Both the position numbers and the translations under genes were made by a program. Positions 28,510 to 36,468 of a DNA stretch of 64,000 nt are shown here, piece by piece; within the stretch, counting starts at the first letter, position 1, and each line of letters begins with the position of its first letter. The DNA comes from Caballeronia grimmiae (GTDB lineage: Bacteria > Pseudomonadota > Gammaproteobacteria > Burkholderiales > Burkholderiaceae). The notes under the pieces were generated by a model, which made no database searches, was not told the DNA's origin, and saw only the letters and a program-made list of their open reading frames with translations. The DNA lies in assembly GCF_000698555.1 (NCBI RefSeq), contig NZ_JFHE01000005.1, positions 186,001 through 250,000 on the forward strand. Direction: 5' to 3'.

Positions 28510-29159
28510 GCGCGCACCTCCAGCGCCGTGAAGCGCACGCGGTCGCCGGGCTGCATCAGCGTCGGCGGATTGCGCGACGGATCGAAAAGCCTGAGTTCGG
28601 TGCGGCCGAGCAGTTGCCATCCGCCCGGCGATGCAGCCGGATAGATGCCCGTCTGCGCCCCGCCGATACCCACCGATCCGGCCGGCACTTCGAGGCGCGG
28701 CTCGCGGCGGCGCGGCATGTGCAACGCGGGATCGAGCCCGCCGAGATACGCGAAGCCCGGCTGAAAGCCCAGGAAGAACACGATGTATTCCGCTTCGGTG
28801 TGACGCTTCACGACTTCATCGATGGACAGGCCCGCGTGCTTCGCCAGTTCCGCGAGATCGGGGCCGTCCTCGCCGCCGTAGCGCACCGGAATCTCGATCG
28901 TGCTGCCGGGCGCATCGGCGCTGCCGGCGGCGTCCCATCCGGCTTCGAGTTGCGCGGCGAGGCTTTCATAGTCGGCGTCGAGCGGATCGAAGACGATCGT
29001 CAGATTGTTCATGCCGGGCACGACTTCGACGACATGCGGCATCAGGCGCGCACGCTCGGCGAGCGCCCAGATGCGTCGCTGGCAGTCGATCGTGGCGGGC
29101 GGCGCGGCTTCGCAAACAAGCGCGCAGTCGCCCAGCGGATGAATTCGTGGTGGTGTCAT
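28506..29159 (-). CDS. pxpB: 5-oxoprolinase subunit PxpB (KipI/AHS1 family)
   Basis: A 217-residue protein of the KipI/AHS1 family. It shows HPLGDCALVCE near the N-terminus and the conserved FFLGFQPGFAYLGGLD and GSVGIGGAQTGIYPAASPGGW blocks. It is the first gene of the pxpBCA operon and is transcribed away from the MarR-type gene. Three short repeats in the shared intergenic region are candidate control sites. Confidence 0.93.
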   Translation of the reverse strand: MTPPRIHPLGDCALVCEAAPPATIDCQRRIWALAERARLMPHVVEVVPGMNNLTIVFDPLDADYESLAAQLEAGWDAAGSADAPGSTIEIPVRYGGEDGPDLAELAKHAGLSIDEVVKRHTEAEYIVFFLGFQPGFAYLGGLDPALHMPRRREPRLEVPAGSVGIGGAQTGIYPAASPGGWQLLGRTELRLFDPSRNPPTLMQPGDRVRFTALEVRA

Positions 29160-29233
29160 GGCTTCCAGTCTTGCGTCGGCACGGAGGGCGGAGAACGCGT
29201 TTCTCTTCGCCGCACCGTGCACACGATGTTACA

Positions 29234-29262
29234 TTGTCAATAAATTATCAAGAAGTTATCAA
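29234..29262. promoter_or_regulatory. Three helically phased 7-bp direct repeats in the pxpB-marR intergenic region
   Basis: TTGTCAA at 29234, TTATCAA at 29245 and TTATCAA at 29256 recur at exactly 11-bp steps, so they face the same side of the helix. They lie between the divergent pxpB (75 bases away) and MarR-type gene (about 70 bases away) in a notably AT-rich patch. They may be an operator array for the adjacent regulator or a phased activator site. Confidence 0.5.
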
Positions 29263-29332
29263 TACGCGTTTGTCTGGAGTGTGGCGCAAGCGGGTTCCGC
29301 TAGACTCCGGTTCAACTCAAATGGTCATTGCC

Positions 29333-29845
29333 ATGTCGCGTCATCCTGCCAAGATCGTGTCGTCTGAGCACCTCGTCTCCGAAACCAGCGCGGAACTTTC
29401 CGAGTTCGAATATGCGCTCATCATGGCGAGCAATGCGTTCAATCGATGGATGGTGCGCTGCATGTCCGCAGCCGGCGCGAAAGACATGACGGCGGTGGAA
29501 GTGTCGCTGCTGCATCACGTGAATCATCGGGATCGCAAGAAGAAGCTCGCGGATATCTGCTTCGTGCTGAATATAGAGGACACGCACGTCGCGACTTATG
29601 CGCTGAAAAAGCTCGTGGCGCGCGGCTACGTGGCGAGCGAAAAGGCCGGCAAGGAAGTGTTCTTTTCCGCGACGCCGGCGGGGCGTGAGCTGTGCGGGAA
29701 GTATCGCGAAGTGCGCGAGAGCTGCCTGATCTCGGCGCTGCGCGAAAGCGGATTGACCAATGAACAGATCGGCGAGGCCGCGCAATTGATGCGCAACGCA
29801 TCCGGCCTCTACGACACCGCCGCGCGCGCGGCGGCATCGCTTTGA
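29333..29845 (+). CDS. MarR-like winged-helix DNA-binding regulator
   Basis: About 170 residues with a central winged helix (VSLLHHVNHRDRKKKLADICFVL, then ATYALKKLVARGYV) and a C-terminal helical part, in the MarR architecture. The recognition-helix and wing region is followed by FSATPAGRELC. It is divergent from pxpBCA and likely controls it in response to an amino-acid-like effector; this rests on context only. The start may be the ATG at 29333 or at 29321; neither has a strong ribosome binding site. Confidence 0.8.
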   Translation: MSRHPAKIVSSEHLVSETSAELSEFEYALIMASNAFNRWMVRCMSAAGAKDMTAVEVSLLHHVNHRDRKKKLADICFVLNIEDTHVATYALKKLVARGYVASEKAGKEVFFSATPAGRELCGKYREVRESCLISALRESGLTNEQIGEAAQLMRNASGLYDTAARAAASL

Positions 29846-29858
29846 ACGAGGCCGGCCA

Positions 29859-30473
29859 TCAGTAAAGCGCCGCTTCGGTGACGATTGCATCGAGCGGCAT
29901 ATCGTGCAGTTCGCGCGGCAACGCATCGAGCTTGCCCGCTTCGTACGCAATGCCTATCGTGACCGGCTTGCGCGCGGCCGGCCAGGCGGCGAGCGTGCGG
30001 TCGTAATAGCCGCCGCCATAGCCCAGCCGATAACGGTCCGCATCGAAACCGACGCACGGCACCAGCAACAATTCCGGCACCACGACATGCTCTTCCTCGG
30101 GCACGGGAATTCGATAACGGCCGGCCTTCATCGGCGAGTCTGCGCGCCAGGCGTGAAAGGCCATCGGCGCGTGAGGCTGCACGACGACGGGCAACGCAGC
30201 CTCGCGTGCATCGCCGGCATTGCCCGATGCGAGCCAGTCGGTCAACACGACGCGGGCATCGAACTCACCGGCCACCGGCCAATAAAAGCCGATGCATCTG
30301 ACCGGGCGTGCTTCGAGCAACGCGCGAAGCCGCTCGCCGAGCGCGGCATCGGCGAGCGCCCGCGACGGCTCTTCCTGCTGCGCTTCGCGCCTTGCCAGCA
30401 GCGTCGCGCGCAAGGTGCTTTTGGGTTCCGCGCAAACGTTGCGTGCTATGCTTTGGACCGATCTTTGGACCAC
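29859..30473 (-). CDS. fau: 5-formyltetrahydrofolate cyclo-ligase
   Basis: About 204 residues. The ATP-binding signature RLGYGGGYYDRTLA lies in the last third, preceded by LLLVPCVGFDAD. The enzyme converts 5-formyl-THF to 5,10-methenyl-THF at the cost of ATP, rescuing folate from a dead-end form. The start is unclear: no ATG fits, and GTG at 30473 or TTG at 30500 are candidates. The latter would overlap the start of the divergent lytic transglycosylase gene. Confidence 0.9.
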   Translation of the reverse strand: MVQRSVQSIARNVCAEPKSTLRATLLARREAQQEEPSRALADAALGERLRALLEARPVRCIGFYWPVAGEFDARVVLTDWLASGNAGDAREAALPVVVQPHAPMAFHAWRADSPMKAGRYRIPVPEEEHVVVPELLLVPCVGFDADRYRLGYGGGYYDRTLAAWPAARKPVTIGIAYEAGKLDALPRELHDMPLDAIVTEAALY

Positions 30474-30493
30474 CTCGCGCTCCAGTAATAACG

Positions 30494-32461
30494 ATGTCAA
30501 AACGCCTCAACCGAGTATATCTTGCGGCCGGCTACGCCCTTGCCGCCGCTACGCTGGTCGCATGCGGAACGGCCACCGCCGTCCCGCCGGACGCGGACTT
30601 TTCTCCGTCCTCCGACGATCGCATTTTCATGCAATTGCGCGAGGCGTCACGTGCGAACGATGCGGGCCGCGCCGCTTTGCTCGCCTCGCAGATTCCGAAC
30701 TATCCGGCGCCTGGCTATATCGACTATTTCACGATCAAGCCGCAGCTTTTCGATGCGCAAGGCCACGCGCGCCCCGACGCGCCCGATGCACCCGTGCTCT
30801 CGTTCCTGCAGCGTTACGACGGTCAGGCCATTGCCGACCGCATGCGCAACGACTATCTCGTCGTGCTCGGCGGCCGTCACGACTGGCGCAATTTCCAGGA
30901 GCAGTATTCCCGTTTCGTGCTCAACGACGACACGCAGGTCAAATGCTATGCGCTCGAAGCGCGCATGTCGCGCGGCGAGAATGTCGCGGATGCGGCGCGC
31001 GCACTGCTCGTCGATCCGAAATCGTACGGCGACGGCTGCGTCGATCTGATCGCTGCGCTCGCGGAGTCCGGCCAGTTCACGAGCGACGACATCTGGCAGC
31101 AAATCCGCCTCGCCTATGAGCAGAACTACACGACGACCGGCGCGAATATCGTCGATGCGCTCGGTCAGGAAAGGCCGAAGCCCGAACTGCTCGATAACGC
31201 CGTCAACAAGCCGCCGCTTTATCTGGCGCGCGGCGTCATGCCGAACACGCCGGCGCATCAACTGACGCTGCTCGCCGTCACGCGCCTCGCGCGCAACGAT
31301 CCGGCGATGGCCGCCGCCACGTTCAGTTCCGTCGCGCCGAGCCTGACGGCCGCCGAGCGCGCCGTGGGCTGGGGCACCATCGGCTATCAGGCGGCGCTGA
31401 AGCGCATGCCGGCGGCGGCGGACTGGTATCGGCTGTCGGCGAATGCGCAGTTGTCGAATCCGGCGTATGAATGGCGCACGCGCAGTGCGCTGCTTGCCGG
31501 CGACTGGAACATGGTGCGCTGGTCGGTCGAGCAAATGCCGCCGACGCTGCGCAGCCAGCCTTCGTGGACCTACTGGCACGCGCGCGCCGTCAAGCAGGCC
31601 GGCGATACCGCCACGGCGAATCAGGAATTTCAGAGCATCGCGGATCAATACAACTTCTATGGCCAGCTCGCGCTCGAAGAGCTGGGGCAGAAGATCACGC
31701 TGCCGCCGCGCACGACCGTATCGGATGCGGAAATCGCGCAGATGCAGTCGGTGCCGGGCTTCGCGCTGTCGCAGCGTTTCTACGCGCTCAATCTGCGGCT
31801 CGAAGGCAATCGCGAATGGAACTGGCCGCTGCGCACGATGACCGACCGGCAACTGATCGCCGCTGCGCAGTACGCGAAGCGCATCGAACTGTTCGACCGC
31901 ACCGTCAACACCGCCGACAAGACGAAGAGCGAACATGATTTCTCGCTGCGCTATCTGTCGCCGTTCCGCGAGATCGTGGAGCGCGATGCGCAGAACACCG
32001 GGCTCGATATCGAATGGGCGTACGGGCTGATTCGGCAGGAGTCGCGCTTCATCATCAACGCGCGGTCGGAAGTCGGCGCGGGCGGCTTGATGCAACTGAT
32101 GCCCGGCACGGCGCAACTCGTCGCGAAGAAAATCGGTCTCGGGCCGGTGTCGCGCGCGCAGATGAACGACATCAACACGAACATCCTGCTCGGCACGAAT
32201 TACCTGTCGATGATCTACAATCAATTCGACAACTCGCCCGTGCTCGCCACCGCTGGCTATAACGCCGGTCCCGGACGGCCGAAGCAATGGCGGCAGGATT
32301 TGCGGGCGCCCGTCGAGGGCGCGGTTTTTGCTGAAACCATTCCGTTTTCCGAAACGCGCGATTACGTGAAGAACGTGCTGTCGAACACCGTGTATTACGC
32401 CGCGTTGTTCGAAGGCCGTCCGCAATCGCTGAAGGCGCGGCTGGGTTATATCGCGCCGTAA
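30494..32461 (+). CDS. slt: Soluble lytic murein transglycosylase (Slt70-like), probable lipoprotein
   Basis: A 655-residue exported protein. The N-terminal signal ends in LVAC, a lipobox, so outer-membrane anchoring is likely. A long superhelical region of alpha-hairpins precedes a C-terminal SLT domain with the catalytic Glu near residue 516 in GLIRQESRF, followed by GAGGLMQLMPGTA, NILLGTNYL and AGYNAGPGR. It cleaves peptidoglycan glycan strands to 1,6-anhydro ends. The ATG at 30494 is chosen because the signal peptide follows it; the open frame extends upstream inside the divergent fau gene. Confidence 0.93.
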   Translation: MSKRLNRVYLAAGYALAAATLVACGTATAVPPDADFSPSSDDRIFMQLREASRANDAGRAALLASQIPNYPAPGYIDYFTIKPQLFDAQGHARPDAPDAPVLSFLQRYDGQAIADRMRNDYLVVLGGRHDWRNFQEQYSRFVLNDDTQVKCYALEARMSRGENVADAARALLVDPKSYGDGCVDLIAALAESGQFTSDDIWQQIRLAYEQNYTTTGANIVDALGQERPKPELLDNAVNKPPLYLARGVMPNTPAHQLTLLAVTRLARNDPAMAAATFSSVAPSLTAAERAVGWGTIGYQAALKRMPAAADWYRLSANAQLSNPAYEWRTRSALLAGDWNMVRWSVEQMPPTLRSQPSWTYWHARAVKQAGDTATANQEFQSIADQYNFYGQLALEELGQKITLPPRTTVSDAEIAQMQSVPGFALSQRFYALNLRLEGNREWNWPLRTMTDRQLIAAAQYAKRIELFDRTVNTADKTKSEHDFSLRYLSPFREIVERDAQNTGLDIEWAYGLIRQESRFIINARSEVGAGGLMQLMPGTAQLVAKKIGLGPVSRAQMNDINTNILLGTNYLSMIYNQFDNSPVLATAGYNAGPGRPKQWRQDLRAPVEGAVFAETIPFSETRDYVKNVLSNTVYYAALFEGRPQSLKARLGYIAP

Positions 32462-32475
32462 GCGCATTCACACGA

Positions 32476-32501
32476 CGCCGCGCGTTCCGACACGCGCGGC
32501 G
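32476..32501 (+). terminator. Perfect 10-bp stem-loop after slt
   Basis: CGCCGCGCGT at 32476-32485 pairs exactly with ACGCGCGGCG at 32492-32501 around a six-base loop. It starts 14 bases past the slt stop. No T run follows, so termination may be factor-assisted or the hairpin may only protect the 3' end. Confidence 0.45.
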
Positions 32502-32570
32502 GCTCGTCTTCGTATCTGTCCGCGCATTCGTCAGCCGCAACCGGCAAGCCGTGATATCCAAGAGGCGAAC

Positions 32571-33527
32571 ATGCGACATCAAAACGTAGCGCTCATCGGC
32601 GGTTCCGGCTTTATCGGGAGCCATCTCGTCAACGCGCTCGTCGATCTCGGCAAGAACGTGCGCATCGCCACGCGGCGGCGCTCGAACGCCGCGCATCTGA
32701 CGCTGCTTCCCGTCGATGTCCTCGAAACCGACGTACACGATCCCGTGAAACTCGCCGCGTTCGTTGCGGAAGCGGATGCGGTCATCAATCTCGTCGGCGT
32801 GCTGCATGGAAGGCGCGGCGATCCCTACGGCCCGGAGTTCGCGCGTGCGCACGTGGAGTTGCCGCGCAAGATCGCCGCCGCGTGCGAGGCGAAGGGCGTG
32901 CGCAGGTTGATCCACATGAGCGCGATCGGCGCGGATGCAGAAGGCCCGAGCATGTATCTGCGCTCGAAGGGCGACGGCGAGAAGCTGATTCGCGAGTCGG
33001 GCCTCGACTGGACGATCTTCCGCAGTTCCGTCGTCTTCGGCCCCGAGGACAATCTGCTGAATCAGTTTGCGTTCCTTCAGCGCATCTTTCCGGTGATCCC
33101 GCTCGCTTGCGCCGATGCGCAGTTCCAGCCGGTGTTCGTCGGCGATGTCGCGAAGGCCATCGTGAACGTGCTCGATCTCGACGCGGCCAACCGCATGACC
33201 TACGAACTCGCGGGTCCGGGCGTGTACACGCTCGCCGAACTGGTGCGTTTCGCGGGCGCGACGATCGGACGGCGTGCGCGCATCATCAAGCTGCCCGACA
33301 GCCTCGGCCGCCTGCAGGCGATGACGCTCGAAATGGCGCCCGGCGAACCGCTGATGTCGCGCGACAATCTGGATTCGATGCGCACGCCGAGCATCGCGAG
33401 CGGCCCGCTTGCGCCGGAACTGGGCATCGGCGAGCCGGCGAGCATCGAGGCGATCGCGCCGCTGTATCTCACGGGCAACTCGCCGCGCTCGCGCTTCAAT
33501 ACCTTCCGCGCCACGGCGCATCGTTGA
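32571..33527 (+). CDS. Complex I NDUFA9-like NAD(P)-binding protein
   Basis: A 318-residue atypical SDR. The N-terminal nucleotide-binding motif is IGGSGFIGSHLVN, followed by INLVGVLHGRRGDPYG and MSAIGADAEGPSMYLRSKGDGE, where the Y-x3-K pair is YLRSK. It resembles the bacterial homologues of the NDUFA9/39-kDa subunit that bind NAD(P) or act on quinone-related substrates. Role in bacteria is unclear. It sits just upstream of a GST and cca. Confidence 0.85.
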   Translation: MRHQNVALIGGSGFIGSHLVNALVDLGKNVRIATRRRSNAAHLTLLPVDVLETDVHDPVKLAAFVAEADAVINLVGVLHGRRGDPYGPEFARAHVELPRKIAAACEAKGVRRLIHMSAIGADAEGPSMYLRSKGDGEKLIRESGLDWTIFRSSVVFGPEDNLLNQFAFLQRIFPVIPLACADAQFQPVFVGDVAKAIVNVLDLDAANRMTYELAGPGVYTLAELVRFAGATIGRRARIIKLPDSLGRLQAMTLEMAPGEPLMSRDNLDSMRTPSIASGPLAPELGIGEPASIEAIAPLYLTGNSPRSRFNTFRATAHR

Positions 33528-33539
33528 TTTCGGAGCCGC

Positions 33540-34163
33540 ATGAAACTCGTTATCGGTGACAAGAACCTTTCCTCCTGGTCGATGCGTCCGTGGGTGCTGC
33601 TCAGGCATTTCGGCCTGGCGTTCGACGAGATGCTGATCCGCCTTGACCAGCCCGACACGAAGGCGAAGATTCTCGACGTCACGCCATCGGGCAAGGTGCC
33701 GTGTCTTATCACCGATAACGGCCATGCCGTATGGGAATCGCTCGCGATCATGGAGACGATTGCGGAGAACCATCCGCAGCACGCGATGTGGCCGCGCGAC
33801 GCCGCTGCCCGCGCGCTTGCCCGCAGCATCAGCGCGGAGATGCACGGGGGCTTCGCGGACCTGCGTCAGAACATGCCGATGCAGATCGACATGCACGCGC
33901 CCGGCCTCGGTGCGACGCCGGCGACGCTCTTCGATATCGCGCGCATCGACGCGATGTGGAACGACTGTCTCGCGCGATCGGGCGGGCCGTTCCTGTTCGG
34001 CGAGTTCGGCATCGCGGATGCGATGTACGCGCCGGTCGTCATGCGCTTCAACTCTTACGAGCCTGCGTTGAGCGAGGGATCGCGCGCCTATGCGCGTCGC
34101 GTGACGGCATTGCCGGCGGTGGCTGCGTGGATCGACGATGCGCGCAAGGAAGCCGCGCGATGA
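33540..34163 (+). CDS. Glutathione S-transferase family protein
   Basis: A 207-residue GST. The N-terminal thioredoxin-like half carries SSWSMRPW, which supplies a Ser active-site candidate, and the glutathione-binding GKVPCLITDNG followed by ESLAIMETI. The C-terminal half is all-helical with FGEFGIADAMYAPVV. Substrate unknown. It overlaps cca by ATGA and starts 12 bases after the NDUFA9-like gene, so the three genes form one transcript. Confidence 0.9.
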   Translation: MKLVIGDKNLSSWSMRPWVLLRHFGLAFDEMLIRLDQPDTKAKILDVTPSGKVPCLITDNGHAVWESLAIMETIAENHPQHAMWPRDAAARALARSISAEMHGGFADLRQNMPMQIDMHAPGLGATPATLFDIARIDAMWNDCLARSGGPFLFGEFGIADAMYAPVVMRFNSYEPALSEGSRAYARRVTALPAVAAWIDDARKEAAR

Positions 34164-35395
34164 ATATCTACGCGGTAGGCGGCGCGATTCGTGATGCGCT
34201 GCTCGGCATGCCGGTGATGGATCGCGATTACGTGGTCGTCGGCGCGACGCCCGAGCAGATGGTGGCGCAGGGGTATCGACCGGTCGGGAAGGACTTTCCG
34301 GTGTTCTTGCATCCGCAGACGCACGAGGAATACGCGCTGGCGCGCACGGAGCGCAAGACGGCGGCGGGCTATCACGGATTCCAGTTCTATTATTCGCCGG
34401 ATGTCACGCTCGAAGAGGACCTGGCGCGCCGCGATCTCACGATCAACGCGATGGCGCGCGAAGTCACGCCGGCGGGCGAGCTGACGGGACCGGTGATCGA
34501 TCCGTTCGATGGCCGGGCGGACCTCGAGAACAGGCTTTTCAGGCATGTGGGCGATGCGTTCATCGAGGACCCGGTGCGCATTCTGCGGCTTGCGCGTTTT
34601 GCTGCGCGCTTTGCGGATTTCACCGTCGCGCCGGAGACCGAGGCGTTGATGAAGAGGATGGTCGAGGCCGGCGAAGTGGATGCGCTCGTGCCCGAGCGCG
34701 TGTGGCAGGAAGTGTCGCGCGGCCTGATGGAGAAGAAGCCGTCGCGGATGTTCGAGGTGTTGCGCGGCAGCGGCGCGCTTGCGCGGATTCTTCCGGAGAT
34801 CGATGCGCTTTGGGGCGTGCCGCAGCGTGCGGACTATCATCCGGAGGTCGACACGGGCGTTCACGTGATGATGGTGCTGGACTATGCGGCTTCGCAGGGC
34901 TTCACGTTACCGGTGCGCTTCGCCGCGCTGACGCACGATCTCGGCAAGGCGACGACGCCGGAGGATGTGCTGCCGCGTCATATCGGACATGAGGGGCGCA
35001 GTGTCGATTTGCTGAAGCCATTGTGCGAGCGTTTGCGTGTGCCGAACGAATGCCGCGACCTGGCGATGCTCGTTGCGCGTGAGCATGGGAATATCCATCG
35101 CGTGATGGATATGGGCGCGGCGGCGCTCGTGCGCTTGTTCGAGCGGTCGGATGCTTTGCGTAAACCTGCGCGGTTTGCGGAAGCGTTGCAGGCTTGTCTT
35201 GCGGATATTCGCGGGCGGTTGGGGCTCGAGGCGCAGCCTTATCCGCAGGCTGAGCGGTTGCGGGTGGCACTGGTTGCTGCTCGGGCTGTTGATGCTGGCG
35301 CTGTGGCTTTGCGGTTTGCTTCCGAGCCTTCGCGGATTAAGGATGCGGTGCATGAGGCACGGGTTGCGGCCGTGCAGGACGCTTTGTTTTCTTGA
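34160..35395 (+). CDS. cca: Multifunctional CCA-adding enzyme (tRNA nucleotidyltransferase)
   Basis: A 411-residue enzyme that adds or repairs the 3'-CCA of tRNAs. The class II head domain has GGAIRDALLG and the catalytic carboxylates in MDRDYVVVG, then EDLARRDLTINAMA and EDPVRILRLARFAAR. A C-terminal HD domain (LTHDLGKATTPEDVLPRHIGHE) gives phosphohydrolase/phosphodiesterase activity as in the E. coli enzyme. The start overlaps the GST stop. Codons near the 3' end are less GC-rich, leading into the AT-rich flank of the inverted repeat. Confidence 0.95.
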   Translation: MNIYAVGGAIRDALLGMPVMDRDYVVVGATPEQMVAQGYRPVGKDFPVFLHPQTHEEYALARTERKTAAGYHGFQFYYSPDVTLEEDLARRDLTINAMAREVTPAGELTGPVIDPFDGRADLENRLFRHVGDAFIEDPVRILRLARFAARFADFTVAPETEALMKRMVEAGEVDALVPERVWQEVSRGLMEKKPSRMFEVLRGSGALARILPEIDALWGVPQRADYHPEVDTGVHVMMVLDYAASQGFTLPVRFAALTHDLGKATTPEDVLPRHIGHEGRSVDLLKPLCERLRVPNECRDLAMLVAREHGNIHRVMDMGAAALVRLFERSDALRKPARFAEALQACLADIRGRLGLEAQPYPQAERLRVALVAARAVDAGAVALRFASEPSRIKDAVHEARVAAVQDALFS

Positions 35396-35431
35396 TTGCT
35401 TTTTGTTGAGATTTTTTTTGTTGGTGAGCTT

Positions 35432-35673
35432 TCTTCGTTGAGGTTGTATTCGTGTCGGTCTATTAGCGCGCCCCTCCCCGGGGCGGGGGTCACTTTCTTT
35501 GCCGCTGCAAAGAAAGTAACCAAAGAAAGCAGCTTTTTTTCGAACCGCACGAAGCACAGACTTGTGTGCTCACTTCGTAGAACCTCCGTGGCCCTCAGCT
35601 TGAAAGAGCCTTGAATCACCTTCCGCGCCCACTGACAACTAACGTCCTCCGAGCCCCTTGGCTCGACAACACC
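35432..35673 (+). repeat. Left arm of the long inverted repeat (short-loop form)
   Basis: Here the central stem ACTTTCTTTGC (35492-35502) / GCAAAGAAAGT (35507-35517) closes a four-base CGCT loop. The GC-rich palindrome lies at about 35468-35488 and the GAGCC/GGCTC hairpin at 35651-35664. Confidence 0.85.
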
Positions 35674-35975
35674 AGTGGGGCACCACGCGCATCGCATGTT
35701 CAACGCTGATCGCACTTTGAAATCAAGGGCAGATAACGGGCACGGCGGCACGGTCACGCAGAAATCTCCGAAAGCAGAAATCGCCTCGCGGGGTCCTTCA
35801 AGGTCGAGCGCGACTCAGCCGGTCAGCCGCGCAGTAGCCGCTCATCAGGAGCGTCGCGAGACAGAAGGGACTGAAATCAGAAATTAAGCGGAGCGCGGGC
35901 GACGGAAGCCTGAGTAAAGTGGCTTCGAGTAATCGGTCAGCCCTTAAGTTGTAGCGTGGCGCTGTACATACAGTC

Positions 35976-36257
35976 GGTGTTGACGAGCCAAGGGGCTCGG
36001 AGGACGTTAGTTATCAGCGGGCGTGGAAGGTGATTCAAGGCTCTTTCAAGCTGAGTGCCACCGATGTTCTACGAAGTGACCACACGACTTAGTGCATCGT
36101 GCGGTTCGAAAAAAAGCTGCTTTCTTTGGTTACTTTCTTTGCATGGGACCAGAGTAAGACGCTAAAGCGCCAACTCTGGTCGACAGCAAAGAAAGTGACC
36201 CCCGCCCCGGGGAGGGGCGCACTAATAGACCGACACGAATACAAGCTCAACGAAAAA
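35976..36257 (-). repeat. Right arm of the long inverted repeat (long-loop form)
   Basis: This arm matches the left one in reverse orientation. Its central stem (36132-36142 with 36186-36196) holds a 43-base loop in place of CGCT. That loop contains its own stem, GACCAGAGT (36147-36155) with ACTCTGGTC (36173-36181), and a smaller inner one, so the arm can fold into a nested cruciform. Confidence 0.85.
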
Positions 36258-36263
36258 AGACCC

Positions 36264-36458
36264 CTAAAGCGCCCGAGCAATCAAAGAAAGCAAAATAGAG
36301 AGCAACAGCGTCGACATGAAGGGAAACGAATACTCCCGCCCGAAGAGGCGCAAATTAAAATCCCCGGGCAACCGCCCGATGCCAAGCTTCCTGAGCCACG
36401 GCCAGCACCCCGAAAGCACGACAAGTGCGATAAAAGTAGTGAGTACCCAGCGAATCAT
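36264..36458 (-). CDS. DUF2905 family small membrane protein
   Basis: A 64-residue protein with two hydrophobic segments separated by the conserved-looking LGIGRLPGDFNLRLFGREYSF (the second half of LGKLPGDI-type motifs in this family). Function unknown. The ATG at 36458 gives normal length; the frame is open to 36539 inside the upstream gene. It follows the methyltransferase gene by ten bases and is probably co-transcribed. Confidence 0.85.
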   Translation of the reverse strand: MIRWVLTTFIALVVLSGCWPWLRKLGIGRLPGDFNLRLFGREYSFPFMSTLLLSILLSLIARAL

Positions 36459-36468
36459 GATCGCGTGC

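Larger units (their letters stand above)
35432..36257. repeat. Long imperfect inverted repeat element (two arms and spacer)
   Basis: The left arm (35432-35673) and the reverse complement of the right arm (35976-36257) are nearly identical, with about fifteen mismatches by eye plus one replaced loop. Each arm contains, from outside in, a GC-rich palindrome around CCCCGGGG, an 11-bp stem ACTTTCTTTGC/GCAAAGAAAGT, an A/T-rich hairpin ending in seven Ts, and the small hairpin GAGCC-CCTT-GGCTC. The 302-base spacer shows no credible gene. The element sits between the convergent cca and DUF2905 genes. No transposase or target duplication was seen. It looks like a dispersed intergenic repeat or paired terminator-like element. 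Confidence 0.85.

Noticed and set aside
35675-35887. 70-codon frame in the spacer of the inverted repeat
   Set aside because: No ribosome binding site, no domain-like pattern and no membrane or signal segment. Considered chance.
35432-36257. Inverted repeat as an insertion sequence or composite transposon
   Set aside because: No transposase gene, no target-site duplication that I can see, and the arms are far longer than usual terminal repeats. A non-autonomous element is still possible.
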